A stretch of 8,818 nt of DNA. Origin: Candidatus Thorarchaeota archaeon (lineage in GTDB: Archaea; Asgardarchaeota; Thorarchaeia; Thorarchaeales; Thorarchaeaceae). The number at the start of each line of letters is the position of its first letter. The first letter of the stretch is position 1. A program made the position numbers and the translations under genes. Where the stretch lies: positions 1 through 8,818 of the forward strand of contig JAEORI010000262.1 of assembly GCA_016840965.1 (NCBI GenBank). The letters run 5' to 3'. This document shows, piece by piece, positions 1 to 6,394 of this stretch. The notes below the pieces were generated by a model that saw only the letters and a program-made list of their open reading frames with translations, had not been told where the DNA came from and did no database searches.

Positions 1-983
1 AGACGTGAACAGGTTTCCCAATCATTCCACGGAGTTTCAACGATCTGGTAGGTTGCGCCTGAAGCCTCGACACTCTTGAGGTTGTTTGACTCAGTGATAG
101 CTTTATGCAGTACATCCCGCCTGGATTTGATTGTATCGAACAGTTTCGCTCGATAGTCTTTGTCCTCATCCAACAGCTTCAGAGCAAAAAGCTGAGAGAG
201 AGGATTCACACCAAAACCAAGGTCTGCAGTTCTCTGTATCTCTTTGAAAATAACTTCTGTTTTACCAAGCGGGTCATGGAGGATTAAGAAACCCACACGT
301 ATCTCAGGAGCCCGCCAGACCTTGCTGAATCCATGCATATAGATCACTGGCACATCTTTAGAGACGCGTAACAATGAAGTGAACGGTTTATAGCTCATCT
401 CATCATAGACTTCATCAGTAATGAGAACTTGGTCAAACTCTCCTGCTAAGTCAACAAGCCCTCTCCAATCAGTTTCACTGTGCATATGACCCGTCGGATT
501 TGATGGGCTCACAACGAAGAGTGCTCCAGGTCCTTCTTGATGCTCCAATTCTTTCCTGAGAAGGTCAAAGTCTATACTCCATTGGAGTTCAGGTGTGCAT
601 CGTGCGTACCAAATATTGGTGGTCCTTCTGAAGTACTCGTACGCGGGCGAATAAAATGGAGTTTCTATACCAATAGACCATCCGTGTAGAGCAATAGATA
701 GGACTCCAAAAGCACCACCGCAACCATTGGTGATAACAACCTTGGAATCATCGACCGGCACTCCTGTGAAGGCTTTAGTGCGCTGTTGAATTCCTGCAAT
801 GAGTTCTTTGTTGACAGAAGGGTATCCTTGTTCAAAACTCTTGAGATTAATTGACTCCAAAATCATTGGATCTGGTCCAAAGCCAAAGCGTGGAGGATCA
901 CACATTGAGAGTTCAATAATATTAGGATTAGCCCTTGCAGGACTAGTAAGCTGACTCAGACGTTCGCTATAACCTAAATCCAT
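1..983 (-). CDS. PLP-dependent aminotransferase, class I/II (3' end cut by window edge)
   Basis: Fold-type I pyridoxal-phosphate aminotransferase that should move an amino group between an amino acid and a 2-oxo acid in the cytoplasm. The first 327 residues are visible. The family is usually near 390-400 residues, so the last 60-70 are probably outside the window. Landmarks are in the expected order: SPSNPTG with cofactor-contacting Asn162, TDEVYDEM with Asp190 (pyridine nitrogen) and Tyr193, and GFSKVWRAPEIRVGF with Schiff-base Lys221 and phosphate-binding Arg229. In the last motif Glu227 stands where PGxRxG is usual. The start is ATG at 983; an in-frame TAG directly precedes it, so no longer form is possible. 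No clear ribosome binding site is seen. The GYD-domain gene lies 68 bases upstream on the same strand with no terminator between, so co-transcription is plausible. The substrate cannot be told; the overall look is AlaA/aspartate aminotransferase-like. Confidence 0.93.
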   Translation of the reverse strand, partial: MDLGYSERLSQLTSPARANPNIIELSMCDPPRFGFGPDPMILESINLKSFEQGYPSVNKELIAGIQQRTKAFTGVPVDDSKVVITNGCGGAFGVLSIALHGWSIGIETPFYSPAYEYFRRTTNIWYARCTPELQWSIDFDLLRKELEHQEGPGALFVVSPSNPTGHMHSETDWRGLVDLAGEFDQVLITDEVYDEMSYKPFTSLLRVSKDVPVIYMHGFSKVWRAPEIRVGFLILHDPLGKTEVIFKEIQRTADLGFGVNPLSQLFALKLLDEDKDYRAKLFDTIKSRRDVLHKAITESNNLKSVEASGATYQIVETPWNDWETCSR

Positions 984-1051
984 CTACAAGACCCAATTGA
1001 TAGCCATAACCAGCTCCCTTTTTGTCTTCCCTTTCACCAGCTATGTATCAA

Positions 1052-1345
1052 TCATGGCAACTCGCCAATTATCTTCACAGCCTCTGCAGCTGAAATAGCG
1101 ATCATTGTTTCCGTTCTGTTTGTACCACCCTTTCCGAACATAAACAGAGCCTTCATGGCTGCCTCGACGGAAGGACCCTCCACTATCGAAACCCAATCGT
1201 ATTTGCCCATAGTGTAGTATAGACCTAGAAGTTTCCCACCAACGGATTTGATGATCTCCTCAGCCTGTTTCTGTCGCTTTGCTGCTTCCTTTATACTTAT
1301 GATTCCTTTCTCAGTTAGACTACCCAGTATAACGAATATCGGCAT
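1052..1345 (-). CDS. GYD-domain protein, 97 residues
   Basis: Small stand-alone protein of the GYD family (Pfam GYD), which is predicted to form a ferredoxin-like dimeric alpha/beta barrel; no biochemical function is established for the family. The start MPIFVILGSLTEKGI is the first strand and turn typical of the family, and the diagnostic motif appears as GKYDWVSIVEG at residues 47-57, where the second position of the GxYD signature is Lys. A helix (residues 59-70) and a last strand with TETMIAIS (78-85) follow. Length is normal for the family. The start is secured by a strong AAGGAGGTG ribosome binding site just upstream. It has its own promoter-like element and lies 68 bases before the aminotransferase gene, with which it may be transcribed. 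A ligand-sensing or small-molecule-binding role is only inference. Confidence 0.9.
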   Translation of the reverse strand: MPIFVILGSLTEKGIISIKEAAKRQKQAEEIIKSVGGKLLGLYYTMGKYDWVSIVEGPSVEAAMKALFMFGKGGTNRTETMIAISAAEAVKIIGELP

Positions 1346-1350
1346 TTTCT

Positions 1351-1359
1351 CACCTCCTT
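1351..1359 (-). promoter_or_regulatory. Strong ribosome binding site of the GYD-domain gene
   Basis: Read on the minus strand this is AAGGAGGTG, an almost full match to the archaeal anti-Shine-Dalgarno sequence, five bases before the ATG at 1345. It fixes the start of the GYD gene. Confidence 0.85.
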
Positions 1360-1396
1360 CGTGAATTCGTCAAAACATACCTATTGCATCTCTTTG

Positions 1397-1405
1397 ATAT
1401 AAAAT
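1397..1405 (-). promoter_or_regulatory. TATA-box candidate for the GYD-domain gene
   Basis: ATTTTATAT on the minus strand, about 55 bases upstream of the ATG. A start of transcription some 25 bases downstream (near 1372-1376) would leave a leader of about 27-30 bases that contains the strong ribosome binding site. Spacing is right for an archaeal TBP site; there is no experimental support. Confidence 0.5.
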
Positions 1406-1407
1406 CT

Positions 1408-1426
1408 GATGATAGTTGAAATCATC
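1408..1426 (-). terminator. Small stem-loop after the serine hydrolase gene
   Basis: GATGAT and ATCATC form a six-pair stem with a seven-base loop, six bases after the hydrolase stop codon, followed on the minus strand by the T-rich stretch ATTTTAT. This fits a weak terminator. It also lies immediately upstream of the TATA candidate of the GYD gene, so it could instead be an operator. Confidence 0.4.
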
Positions 1427-1432
1427 CTATAA

Positions 1433-2629
1433 TCAACGCTTGCGGATGTAAACAAAAACAGAAACCAACGCCACAATTGTTACAGATGCAATGACTACTC
1501 CTAGAACAAGATCTAATTCTTGATTGGCTGGTGGTTCGTAATCTAATATTGAATTTAGAATATACTGGAGAATCTCTTCCGAAATGTTCTCACCAGGTTC
1601 GTTAGCATTTGCAGTCATTGATACAACAACATTATACTCAGGACTCACGTAGATGTACTGACCATTACTACCTACTGCATAGTATATCCCAAGGGATGAT
1701 TCAATCCACCATTGATAACCATAGTCTACACCTTGAGCAATGTTTGCGTGTGCGTAAGATGATTGGAGCACCCAATCTGCTGGCAGTATCTGTTGATTGT
1801 TCCAAGAGCCATTATTCAAGTACAAGAGCCCTAACTTTGCCATCGCCCGAGGTGTGATATAGAGCTGCGTTCCGCCATTGTTTATTCCCTGTGAGTCAAC
1901 ATTCCATGTACCAATTGTCATGTTCAATGGATTAAAGAGATACTCTTGGGCAAATGCACGAGTTGTCATATTCGTGCTTTTCTGGATTATTGCTGATAGC
2001 AGGTGAGATGCTCCTGTGGTATAGACCCAATGTGTACCCGGATCGAAAACCATTGGGAGGTCAAGGAAGAACTGAATGGGATTAGAACTACCAAACATCT
2101 GATTGTACATGTTCGTCGGGTCTTCGTAGGAGTTGTTCCATTCATTCCAGTCAAGTCCGGTTGTCATGGTCAACACATGTTCCAGGGTCATGGACTCCTT
2201 GCGGGTATCTAAATTCTCAACAGTTATGTCTGGAAAGAAGTCGAGAACGTGCTGGCTGACATTGTCGATGAATCCTTCTTTGATAGCTATCCCAATTAGG
2301 GCGCCTGTGAAACTTTTAGTACAAGAAAAGAGATGATGGGGAGAATTCACTGTATAATATGACCAATATCCCTCAGTCACAATATAGCCATTTCTTGTCA
2401 CGACAAGTCCATGCATCGGAGCCTCTGAGTCTTCAATATATTGAATCATATCATCCAGAATTGATGAGTTCATTGACTGCTCTTCAGGAGTGGTATTAAT
2501 CCATTCACCATCTGGAAAGTAGGTAATGGAAGTAGAAGCGAAATTAAGAGGAATAGAACTTCCAAAAATGGTCTGAACAGAAATCAGTAGCATGATAATA
2601 GACCAAATCTGGAAAGTTCTACACCTCAT
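1433..2629 (-). CDS. Secreted, membrane-anchored serine hydrolase, beta-lactamase/NylB-like fold
   Basis: Serine hydrolase of the beta-lactamase family (Pfam PF00144; class C beta-lactamase, esterase EstB and 6-aminohexanoate-dimer hydrolase relatives). It has a hydrophobic signal segment at residues 7-23, the nucleophile motif SCTK (Ser102, Lys105), a YTT motif with the likely catalytic Tyr203, and GSNGQYIYV (320-328) in the position of the third active-site element. The NGGTQLYITPRAMAKLG stretch (251-267) is typical of the NylB/EstB branch. A hydrophobic helix at 373-394 followed by YIRKR looks like a C-terminal anchor, placing the catalytic domain outside the cell. Eight N-X-S/T sequons (Asn45, 54, 123, 165, 220, 236, 273, 348) all lie in the outer domain. 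The start ATG at 2629 lacks a ribosome binding site but has a TATA-like box 25 bases upstream, as in leaderless transcripts; Met13 is an alternative start. Esterase or amidase action on small extracellular substrates is likely, beta-lactam resistance unproven. Confidence 0.93.
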   Translation of the reverse strand: MRCRTFQIWSIIMLLISVQTIFGSSIPLNFASTSITYFPDGEWINTTPEEQSMNSSILDDMIQYIEDSEAPMHGLVVTRNGYIVTEGYWSYYTVNSPHHLFSCTKSFTGALIGIAIKEGFIDNVSQHVLDFFPDITVENLDTRKESMTLEHVLTMTTGLDWNEWNNSYEDPTNMYNQMFGSSNPIQFFLDLPMVFDPGTHWVYTTGASHLLSAIIQKSTNMTTRAFAQEYLFNPLNMTIGTWNVDSQGINNGGTQLYITPRAMAKLGLLYLNNGSWNNQQILPADWVLQSSYAHANIAQGVDYGYQWWIESSLGIYYAVGSNGQYIYVSPEYNVVVSMTANANEPGENISEEILQYILNSILDYEPPANQELDLVLGVVIASVTIVALVSVFVYIRKR

Positions 2630-2653
2630 ACTGTTTCATCGAATTTTGAGCAC

Positions 2654-2661
2654 ATAAAAAA
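2654..2661 (-). promoter_or_regulatory. TATA-box candidate for the serine hydrolase, leaderless arrangement
   Basis: TTTTTTAT on the minus strand, 25 bases before the ATG at 2629. This spacing puts the transcription start at or next to the start codon, and no ribosome binding site is present, so the mRNA is probably leaderless. The same T-run may help terminate the flavodoxin transcript coming from upstream. Confidence 0.5.
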
Positions 2662-2670
2662 CGGACGTTC

Positions 2671-2684
2671 CTAGCAATCGCTAG
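2671..2684 (-). terminator. Short hairpin after the first flavodoxin gene
   Basis: CTAGC and GCTAG make a five-pair stem with a four-base loop, 22 bases after the flavodoxin stop; a T6 run follows about ten bases later on the minus strand. The stem is short, so this is a weak terminator call. Confidence 0.35.
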
Positions 2685-2706
2685 CTCGCCCTTCGATTAT
2701 CACTCA

Positions 2707-3168
2707 TCAGCCCAGTTCATCTGCGAATTTCTTACCAAACTCTCTAGCCTTTGTAGGTTCAGTAGCATCGAGTGGACCTTTTCGGTCTACCACAAGTGCA
2801 GTACAACCAGGAGAGAGTATCCTCGCTTTAGGGGCTTTATTAGCAATCATTTCCTCAATCTGCTTGGCTGCGCGTCCTTTATGCCCAGGAGCTTGATATG
2901 TGTCAAAGGTGGACACCAACTTGCCATCTAGACCTTTCTTTGCCGCCTCATTGACTGCGCTTTTGATTCCTCGTGTCGCTCTAAATGCATGTATTGGTCC
3001 ACCAAAAAGGACACCATCAAAGTCAGAGATGTTTTCCGATTTCACATCTTTGATCCCAATGACCTTACATTCAGCAGTACCAGTTTCCTCAATACCAGCA
3101 GCAATCTCTCTTCCGAGTTTCTCAGTGTTTCCATAAGTCGTGTCAAAAACAACTAGAACTTTCTTCAT
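2707..3168 (-). CDS. Flavodoxin-like protein 1, 153 residues
   Basis: Small FMN-binding electron carrier of the flavodoxin fold, expected in the cytoplasm. The phosphate-binding loop is DTTYGNT at residues 9-15 after the first strand MKKVLVVF. GGPIH (56-60) and STFDTYQAPG (86-95) sit where the two loops stacking on the isoalloxazine ring belong, and DRKGPLD (128-134) precedes the last helix. Length is normal for short-chain flavodoxins. A GTG codon at 3174 could extend the protein by two residues (M-D), but the AGAGGT ribosome binding site lies seven bases from the ATG at 3168 and would almost touch the GTG, so I chose the ATG. It follows the methyltransferase-like gene by about 40 bases and probably shares its transcript. 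It is a paralogue of the flavodoxin at 5829-6308, with the same FDT and (R/G)xGPL signatures. The redox partner is unknown. Confidence 0.92.
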   Translation of the reverse strand: MKKVLVVFDTTYGNTEKLGREIAAGIEETGTAECKVIGIKDVKSENISDFDGVLFGGPIHAFRATRGIKSAVNEAAKKGLDGKLVSTFDTYQAPGHKGRAAKQIEEMIANKAPKARILSPGCTALVVDRKGPLDATEPTKAREFGKKFADELG

Positions 3169-3175
3169 ATCCACA

Positions 3176-3181
3176 ACCTCT
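3176..3181 (-). promoter_or_regulatory. Ribosome binding site deciding the flavodoxin 1 start
   Basis: AGAGGT on the minus strand, seven bases from ATG 3168 but only one base from GTG 3174. The spacing favours the ATG start and a protein beginning MKKVLVVF. Confidence 0.6.
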
Positions 3182-3212
3182 ATCAGTTGAGTTTGGAAAT
3201 ATTTGGGGCGTT

Positions 3213-4496
3213 TTAAGAATTACCAATTTCATCTTGAATAAGCTGCGCGAGTGAGGTGAGCTGATCAATCTTGCTAATTTTCAGACCTTCTGTGTAGATA
3301 TTTGTTGAGGAGAAATGTTCTGCTACTACACCTTTCAACACAATGACCCCGAGAAACATCAGAGCTTTGAGATAACCTACAATGTGCGCCTCTTCCTCAA
3401 CAGGAGAATGAAGAATTACTGTAGAGGGATCCCGTAGCAATCTTGAGGATATATGCCCAATGGACAACGGGTCAGAAAGACTCTTCATTAGAGTTTCCAC
3501 GGTGGGTTTTACTCGATTTATGAACTGAAGATATCTGACCATTCCGTCATCTGGATTAGTCATGTAAGACTCTACAATACCATGAACTTCATCTACAACA
3601 TTCTTCAAAAACTCAATCGAAACAGATTGAAGCTCTGATGTGTTTAACTTTGTAAACTCATTTTCAGAGAGGATTTTCTCAGGTATATCAAGTAATGATA
3701 AGTCACGTTTTCCAATTACAAAAATGAGACCTCTCTGTCCCACATCTCGCCCTTGATCATAATCGTCTGCAAAAGAGCAGGAAACATTCCAACCTGTCCG
3801 GGCAAAGAATGCTGGGACATCCTCTTTGTTCAACCCCCATTTGAAATGAGTCATGAATGGACCAAACTGCGCTAGACTAAGTCCTGGAACGCACACATCT
3901 GCGAATACCTGACTTTTTTCAGAACAATTTTTGGCGGCGTTCTTTAGAATTGATTCGATCTTGATTTTGTCAATATAGTAGACAAGACCTTCAAGCAACC
4001 AAAAAGTTGGAATCTCATGTGAGAATCCGGATTTTTCAAGTTTGAAAATCCAATCCAACTCAGAGAGATCTGCAGAAACTCGCACAAGGTGACAGAGTGG
4101 GATTTCATCTCCAAGAATACTTGATTTGTATTTGTTAATCAAGTCAAAATCAATCTCAAAGAGTGTATGTTTACCATCCTTAAGTGGTTCAAAGCGATAA
4201 GCTCTTGCATCAAGGCCAGCACCAAGTAGGATAATCTGCGATTCTTTATGTTCATTGCACCATGGGGTTAACAGATAGTTGTCAATGAAGTGAGTCCTAA
4301 CGATTGTATAGTCACCGGTTCCACTGGCTCTTCTGTGCTTTATGAAATATGACTGCAAGTTCCCTGCAAGACGCTCAGCAAAGGGATCAGCAATAAGTGC
4401 ATTTTCGCGAGTGGACTCTATCGCACGATAATACGCCATGAGTCGGGCTGTGAATGAAATTGAACTTGTCTTATCATCAATCTCATGTTCATCCAT
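3213..4496 (-). CDS. Leucine carboxyl methyltransferase-like SAM methyltransferase with C-terminal extension
   Basis: The first ~265 residues are a class I SAM-dependent methyltransferase of the leucine carboxyl methyltransferase (LCMT, Pfam PF04072) type, a family that includes protein phosphatase 2A methyltransferases and many prokaryotic O-methyltransferases. Typical marks are TARLMAYYRAIES (16-28) with DPFAERLAG (37-45), the SAM-binding loop IILLGAGLDARAYRF (88-102), the acidic FEID (113-116) that should hold the ribose, and WLLEGLVYYI (166-175). Residues ~270-427 do not belong to the usual domain: they are mostly helical, with a hydrophobic YLKALMFLGVIVLKG stretch (374-388) that could be part of a winged-helix or packing domain; I do not recognise it. 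The family is normally 260-330 residues, so 427 is long. The gene is divergent from tetR and is followed by a flavodoxin about 40 bases on. The methyl acceptor is unknown. Start ATG 4496 has no convincing ribosome binding site. Confidence 0.88.
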   Translation of the reverse strand: MDEHEIDDKTSSISFTARLMAYYRAIESTRENALIADPFAERLAGNLQSYFIKHRRASGTGDYTIVRTHFIDNYLLTPWCNEHKESQIILLGAGLDARAYRFEPLKDGKHTLFEIDFDLINKYKSSILGDEIPLCHLVRVSADLSELDWIFKLEKSGFSHEIPTFWLLEGLVYYIDKIKIESILKNAAKNCSEKSQVFADVCVPGLSLAQFGPFMTHFKWGLNKEDVPAFFARTGWNVSCSFADDYDQGRDVGQRGLIFVIGKRDLSLLDIPEKILSENEFTKLNTSELQSVSIEFLKNVVDEVHGIVESYMTNPDDGMVRYLQFINRVKPTVETLMKSLSDPLSIGHISSRLLRDPSTVILHSPVEEEAHIVGYLKALMFLGVIVLKGVVAEHFSSTNIYTEGLKISKIDQLTSLAQLIQDEIGNS

Positions 4497-4587
4497 GAAT
4501 CTAACCCTTGGACCAGTTCATGTTTGAGTCACATATTGATTGATTGTCTTGTATCTTTCGCATATTACGCCAAAAGGTATGGTTATT

Positions 4588-4597
4588 TACTTAAGTA
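4588..4597. promoter_or_regulatory. Palindromic operator candidate 1 (TACTTAAGTA)
   Basis: Perfect ten-base palindrome TACTTAAGTA, 44 bases before the tetR start. In context TTACTTAAGTATAAT it matches the second site (TTACTTGAGTAAAAT) at 13 of 15 positions. Its centre lies exactly 20 bases from the centre of the second site, close to two helical turns, so two repressor dimers could bind on nearly the same DNA face. The obvious ligand is the TetR protein encoded next to it. Confidence 0.6.
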
Positions 4598-4602
4598 TAA
4601 TC
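4595..4602 (+). promoter_or_regulatory. TATA-box candidate for tetR between the two operators
   Basis: GTATAATC overlaps the right half of operator 1 and ends just before operator 2. A start of transcription about 25 bases on (near 4622-4625) would leave a 16-19 base leader with the weak ribosome binding site GAAGTGG (4630-4636). Repressor on either palindrome would then block TBP or the start site, consistent with autoregulation. Confidence 0.4.
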
Positions 4603-4603
4603 T

Positions 4604-4621
4604 ATTTTACTTGAGTAAAAT
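4604..4621. promoter_or_regulatory. Palindromic operator candidate 2 (8-2-8 inverted repeat)
   Basis: ATTTTACTTGAGTAAAAT: two perfect eight-base arms around a TG centre. This is the stronger of the two related palindromes upstream of tetR and ends 19 bases before its ATG, where bound protein would cover the transcription start. The size suits a TetR dimer. The divergent methyltransferase-like gene starts 108 bases to the left and may be under the same control. Confidence 0.65.
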
Positions 4622-4640
4622 CGTCTATTGAAGTGGTCCC

Positions 4641-5324
4641 ATGAACAAAGACAGCGCCGCGTCACCAAAAGTACAGAGACTGGAACGTGAGAGGCAGCAA
4701 CGTAGAAAGGCCATCATCAGGATTGCTGGTGAATTCTTCGCGGGTCAGGGATATGACCAGACCATGGTAGAGGATATCGCAAAAGCAGCTGGATATACAA
4801 AGATGACTATTTACAACTATTTTGAAACAAAGGATGACCTTTTTGTGGCAGTTGTTTCGCAAGCGTACAAGAAACTCTTTGAGATAATGGACAGCTATCT
4901 GAAGCAGGCTGAAGTTGCTTATGAACTTCGATCCATGGGGAATGCGTATCTTGTATTCTTCGAGAAACACCCTGAGGATGCTATGCTCTTCGAGTCAGGA
5001 CGTTTGAGTGTCGTTACTTCTAAAATAGTGAAGAAACACGAAGACAATGAACCATTGAGCGAGAGCGAGCAGGAGTTTACGCGCTACATGGGAATGCTTG
5101 AGGAGTTAATGACCTCTGTGATTACAGCGACCTTGAAGCAATCAGGTATCGAAGGGAAGGTCGACCCTTTCTCAGTGATAATGGTCCTTAGTACTTTCGC
5201 ACAGGCAATACGTGAACTTGTTTTGCGGGGTCGAATCAGCGATCGCCCTGAGGAAAAGACCAAGGAGTATCTTTCCGTTTTCTTCAATATTATCGATCAG
5301 GGACTAAAACACTACGATGATTGA
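4641..5324 (+). CDS. TetR/AcrR-family transcriptional regulator
   Basis: DNA-binding regulator of the TetR family, 227 residues, normal size. The N-terminal three-helix DNA-binding domain covers about residues 20-68: RRKAIIRIAGEFFAGQGYDQ, then TMVEDIAKAAGYTKMTIYNYF (41-61) as helix-turn-helix with the conserved recognition-helix end YNYF, then TKDDLF. The all-helical remainder (70-227) is the ligand-binding and dimerisation part, which is not conserved enough to name an inducer. The first fifteen residues are a polar tail. Two related palindromes directly upstream are the likely operators, suggesting autorepression and control of the divergent methyltransferase-flavodoxin pair. Downstream genes follow closely on the same strand (membrane protein after 23 bases, flavodoxin 2 ten bases later), so a three-gene operon is likely. 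Confidence 0.95.
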   Translation: MNKDSAASPKVQRLERERQQRRKAIIRIAGEFFAGQGYDQTMVEDIAKAAGYTKMTIYNYFETKDDLFVAVVSQAYKKLFEIMDSYLKQAEVAYELRSMGNAYLVFFEKHPEDAMLFESGRLSVVTSKIVKKHEDNEPLSESEQEFTRYMGMLEELMTSVITATLKQSGIEGKVDPFSVIMVLSTFAQAIRELVLRGRISDRPEEKTKEYLSVFFNIIDQGLKHYDD

Positions 5325-5336
5325 ACTATTAATAGT
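5325..5336. repeat. Perfect 12-base palindrome between tetR and the membrane protein gene
   Basis: ACTATTAATAGT starts directly after the tetR stop codon and ends 11 bases before the next ATG. It does not match the operator pair upstream of tetR beyond ACT/AGT ends. It may be a second regulator site, an mRNA hairpin, or chance in A/T-rich spacer. Confidence 0.35.
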
Positions 5337-5347
5337 AGGTTAATAAA

Positions 5348-5818
5348 ATGAGTAAAACAGATACAATTCAATTTGAAAAGCAGGAATATAGTGAAGCACG
5401 CCAAATTGGGGGTATCAAGAGATTCTTCATCATTCTAGGATTGAGCTTAGTATGGGCATTCCTTTCAGCCATGATTGTAGGAAGTCTTGCAGCCGCCATA
5501 TGGACTGTGATTCCAACTTCCTTACTATCATGGGGCTCAAACCAAGTGAATTTACTTGGTTATGTTTCACACTGCACATTTACCCCCTTCAGTACTCTCA
5601 TTCTTCTCGCGACCACAATCATTGGCATCTTCATAGTTCATAGACTGAAGAGGGGGCGGATCATTGGACTTTGTGTTTTCATAGGAACCACAGGAGGCCT
5701 TTTGATCGGGCTTATTGGAGGAATGGACATTATCATGTTCATGGGTATGGGAATCGGTGTTGGTGTCGGGATTGTGCTTGGCATACTTGCAGGGATGATT
5801 AGGAGTATAGAGGTTTAA
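5348..5818 (+). CDS. Small polytopic membrane protein, glycine-rich, unknown function
   Basis: Predicted integral membrane protein of 156 residues. A polar N-terminal tail of about 24 residues ending in Lys24-Arg25 is followed by hydrophobic segments near 26-57, 78-98, 105-124 and 128-149, so four membrane helices are likely; HRLKRGR (98-104) is a positively charged loop that should face the cytoplasm. The last two helices are full of Gly and Met with GxxxG-type spacing (GGLLIGLIGG, then GMGIGVGVGIVLGILAG), which suggests tight helix packing. I do not recognise a family. It lies between tetR and flavodoxin 2 with short gaps (23 and 10 bases) and is probably co-transcribed; a transporter, sensor or membrane redox partner for the flavodoxin are all only possibilities. 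TAGGTT before the ATG is a weak ribosome binding site. Confidence 0.85.
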   Translation: MSKTDTIQFEKQEYSEARQIGGIKRFFIILGLSLVWAFLSAMIVGSLAAAIWTVIPTSLLSWGSNQVNLLGYVSHCTFTPFSTLILLATTIIGIFIVHRLKRGRIIGLCVFIGTTGGLLIGLIGGMDIIMFMGMGIGVGVGIVLGILAGMIRSIEV

Positions 5819-5828
5819 GTGAAAAACA

Positions 5829-6308
5829 ATGATGAGAGCACTTGTAGTTTATCACTCGCTTTTTGGGAATACGAAGAAGGTGGCCACGAGTCTGGCTAAA
5901 GGTCTTCAAGAGTCATCCCTTGAAGTAGATTGCTTCAGTATTGATGAAGTTGACATTAAAGAAACTTCGAATTACGATTTGATTGCAATTGGAAGTCCAA
6001 CACACATAATCAAACCATCTAAAGAGATGAAGCAGTTCCTGGATGAACTGAGAACCATTGAGCTAAAGGGGGTGTTTGGATTCAGCTTCGACACCAGGAA
6101 TGAATCAAGAATGAATAGCAGGAGTTTCCTGATTCTTGAAAACAGTGCTGCAAGATCTATTGAGGGAGCCATGAAAAAGATGAAGATGAAAATCATTCGT
6201 CCACGTGTATCCGCCATTGTTCATGGAAGAGAAGGCCCACTCAATGCTGACGTTGAAGAGACCTTCCTCCAGATTGGTAGAGAGATTGGAGCCGCACTAG
6301 CAGTTTAG
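5829..6308 (+). CDS. Flavodoxin-like protein 2, 159 residues
   Basis: Second short-chain flavodoxin-like protein, expected to bind FMN and carry electrons in the cytoplasm. The phosphate loop is HSLFGNT (9-15), the isoalloxazine loops correspond to GSPTHI (55-60) and FSFDTR (85-90), and GREGPLN (133-139) precedes the last helix. It shares the layout and the FDT and GPL signatures with the flavodoxin at 2707-3168, but between them (91-120) it carries a different, basic, Met-rich stretch (AMKKMKMKIIRP). ATG 5829 and the next codon ATG 5832 are both possible starts. The gene begins ten bases after the membrane protein gene and is the last of the probable tetR operon, closed by a stem-loop at 6315-6336. 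Confidence 0.92.
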   Translation: MMRALVVYHSLFGNTKKVATSLAKGLQESSLEVDCFSIDEVDIKETSNYDLIAIGSPTHIIKPSKEMKQFLDELRTIELKGVFGFSFDTRNESRMNSRSFLILENSAARSIEGAMKKMKMKIIRPRVSAIVHGREGPLNADVEETFLQIGREIGAALAV

Positions 6309-6314
6309 GGTTTA

Positions 6315-6336
6315 AGAGTGAAATTTGACTCACTCT
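6315..6336 (+). terminator. Stem-loop with pyrimidine-rich tail after flavodoxin 2
   Basis: AGAGTGA and TCACTCT form a seven-pair stem with an eight-base loop, six bases after the flavodoxin stop codon, followed by the pyrimidine-rich CACCTCTATTTTCCTT. It is the best terminator candidate in the window and closes the tetR operon. Confidence 0.55.
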
Positions 6337-6394
6337 CACCTCTATTTTCCTTATCACAAGCCATATTTTTAGCATTAAGCTGATATTGGAAGAG

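Noticed and set aside
105..287. 60-codon plus-strand reading frame
   Set aside because: Lies fully inside the aminotransferase gene on the other strand, with no start signals and no protein-like pattern.
1609..2336. Three plus-strand reading frames of 67-82 codons
   Set aside because: All are antisense to the serine hydrolase, which has full family motifs; these are shadow frames.
4662..4970. 102-codon minus-strand reading frame inside tetR
   Set aside because: The tetR reading has a complete helix-turn-helix and promoter context; this frame is Cys- and Ser-rich without family features.
5972..6217. 81-codon minus-strand reading frame inside flavodoxin 2
   Set aside because: Shadow of a flavodoxin gene with all its binding loops.
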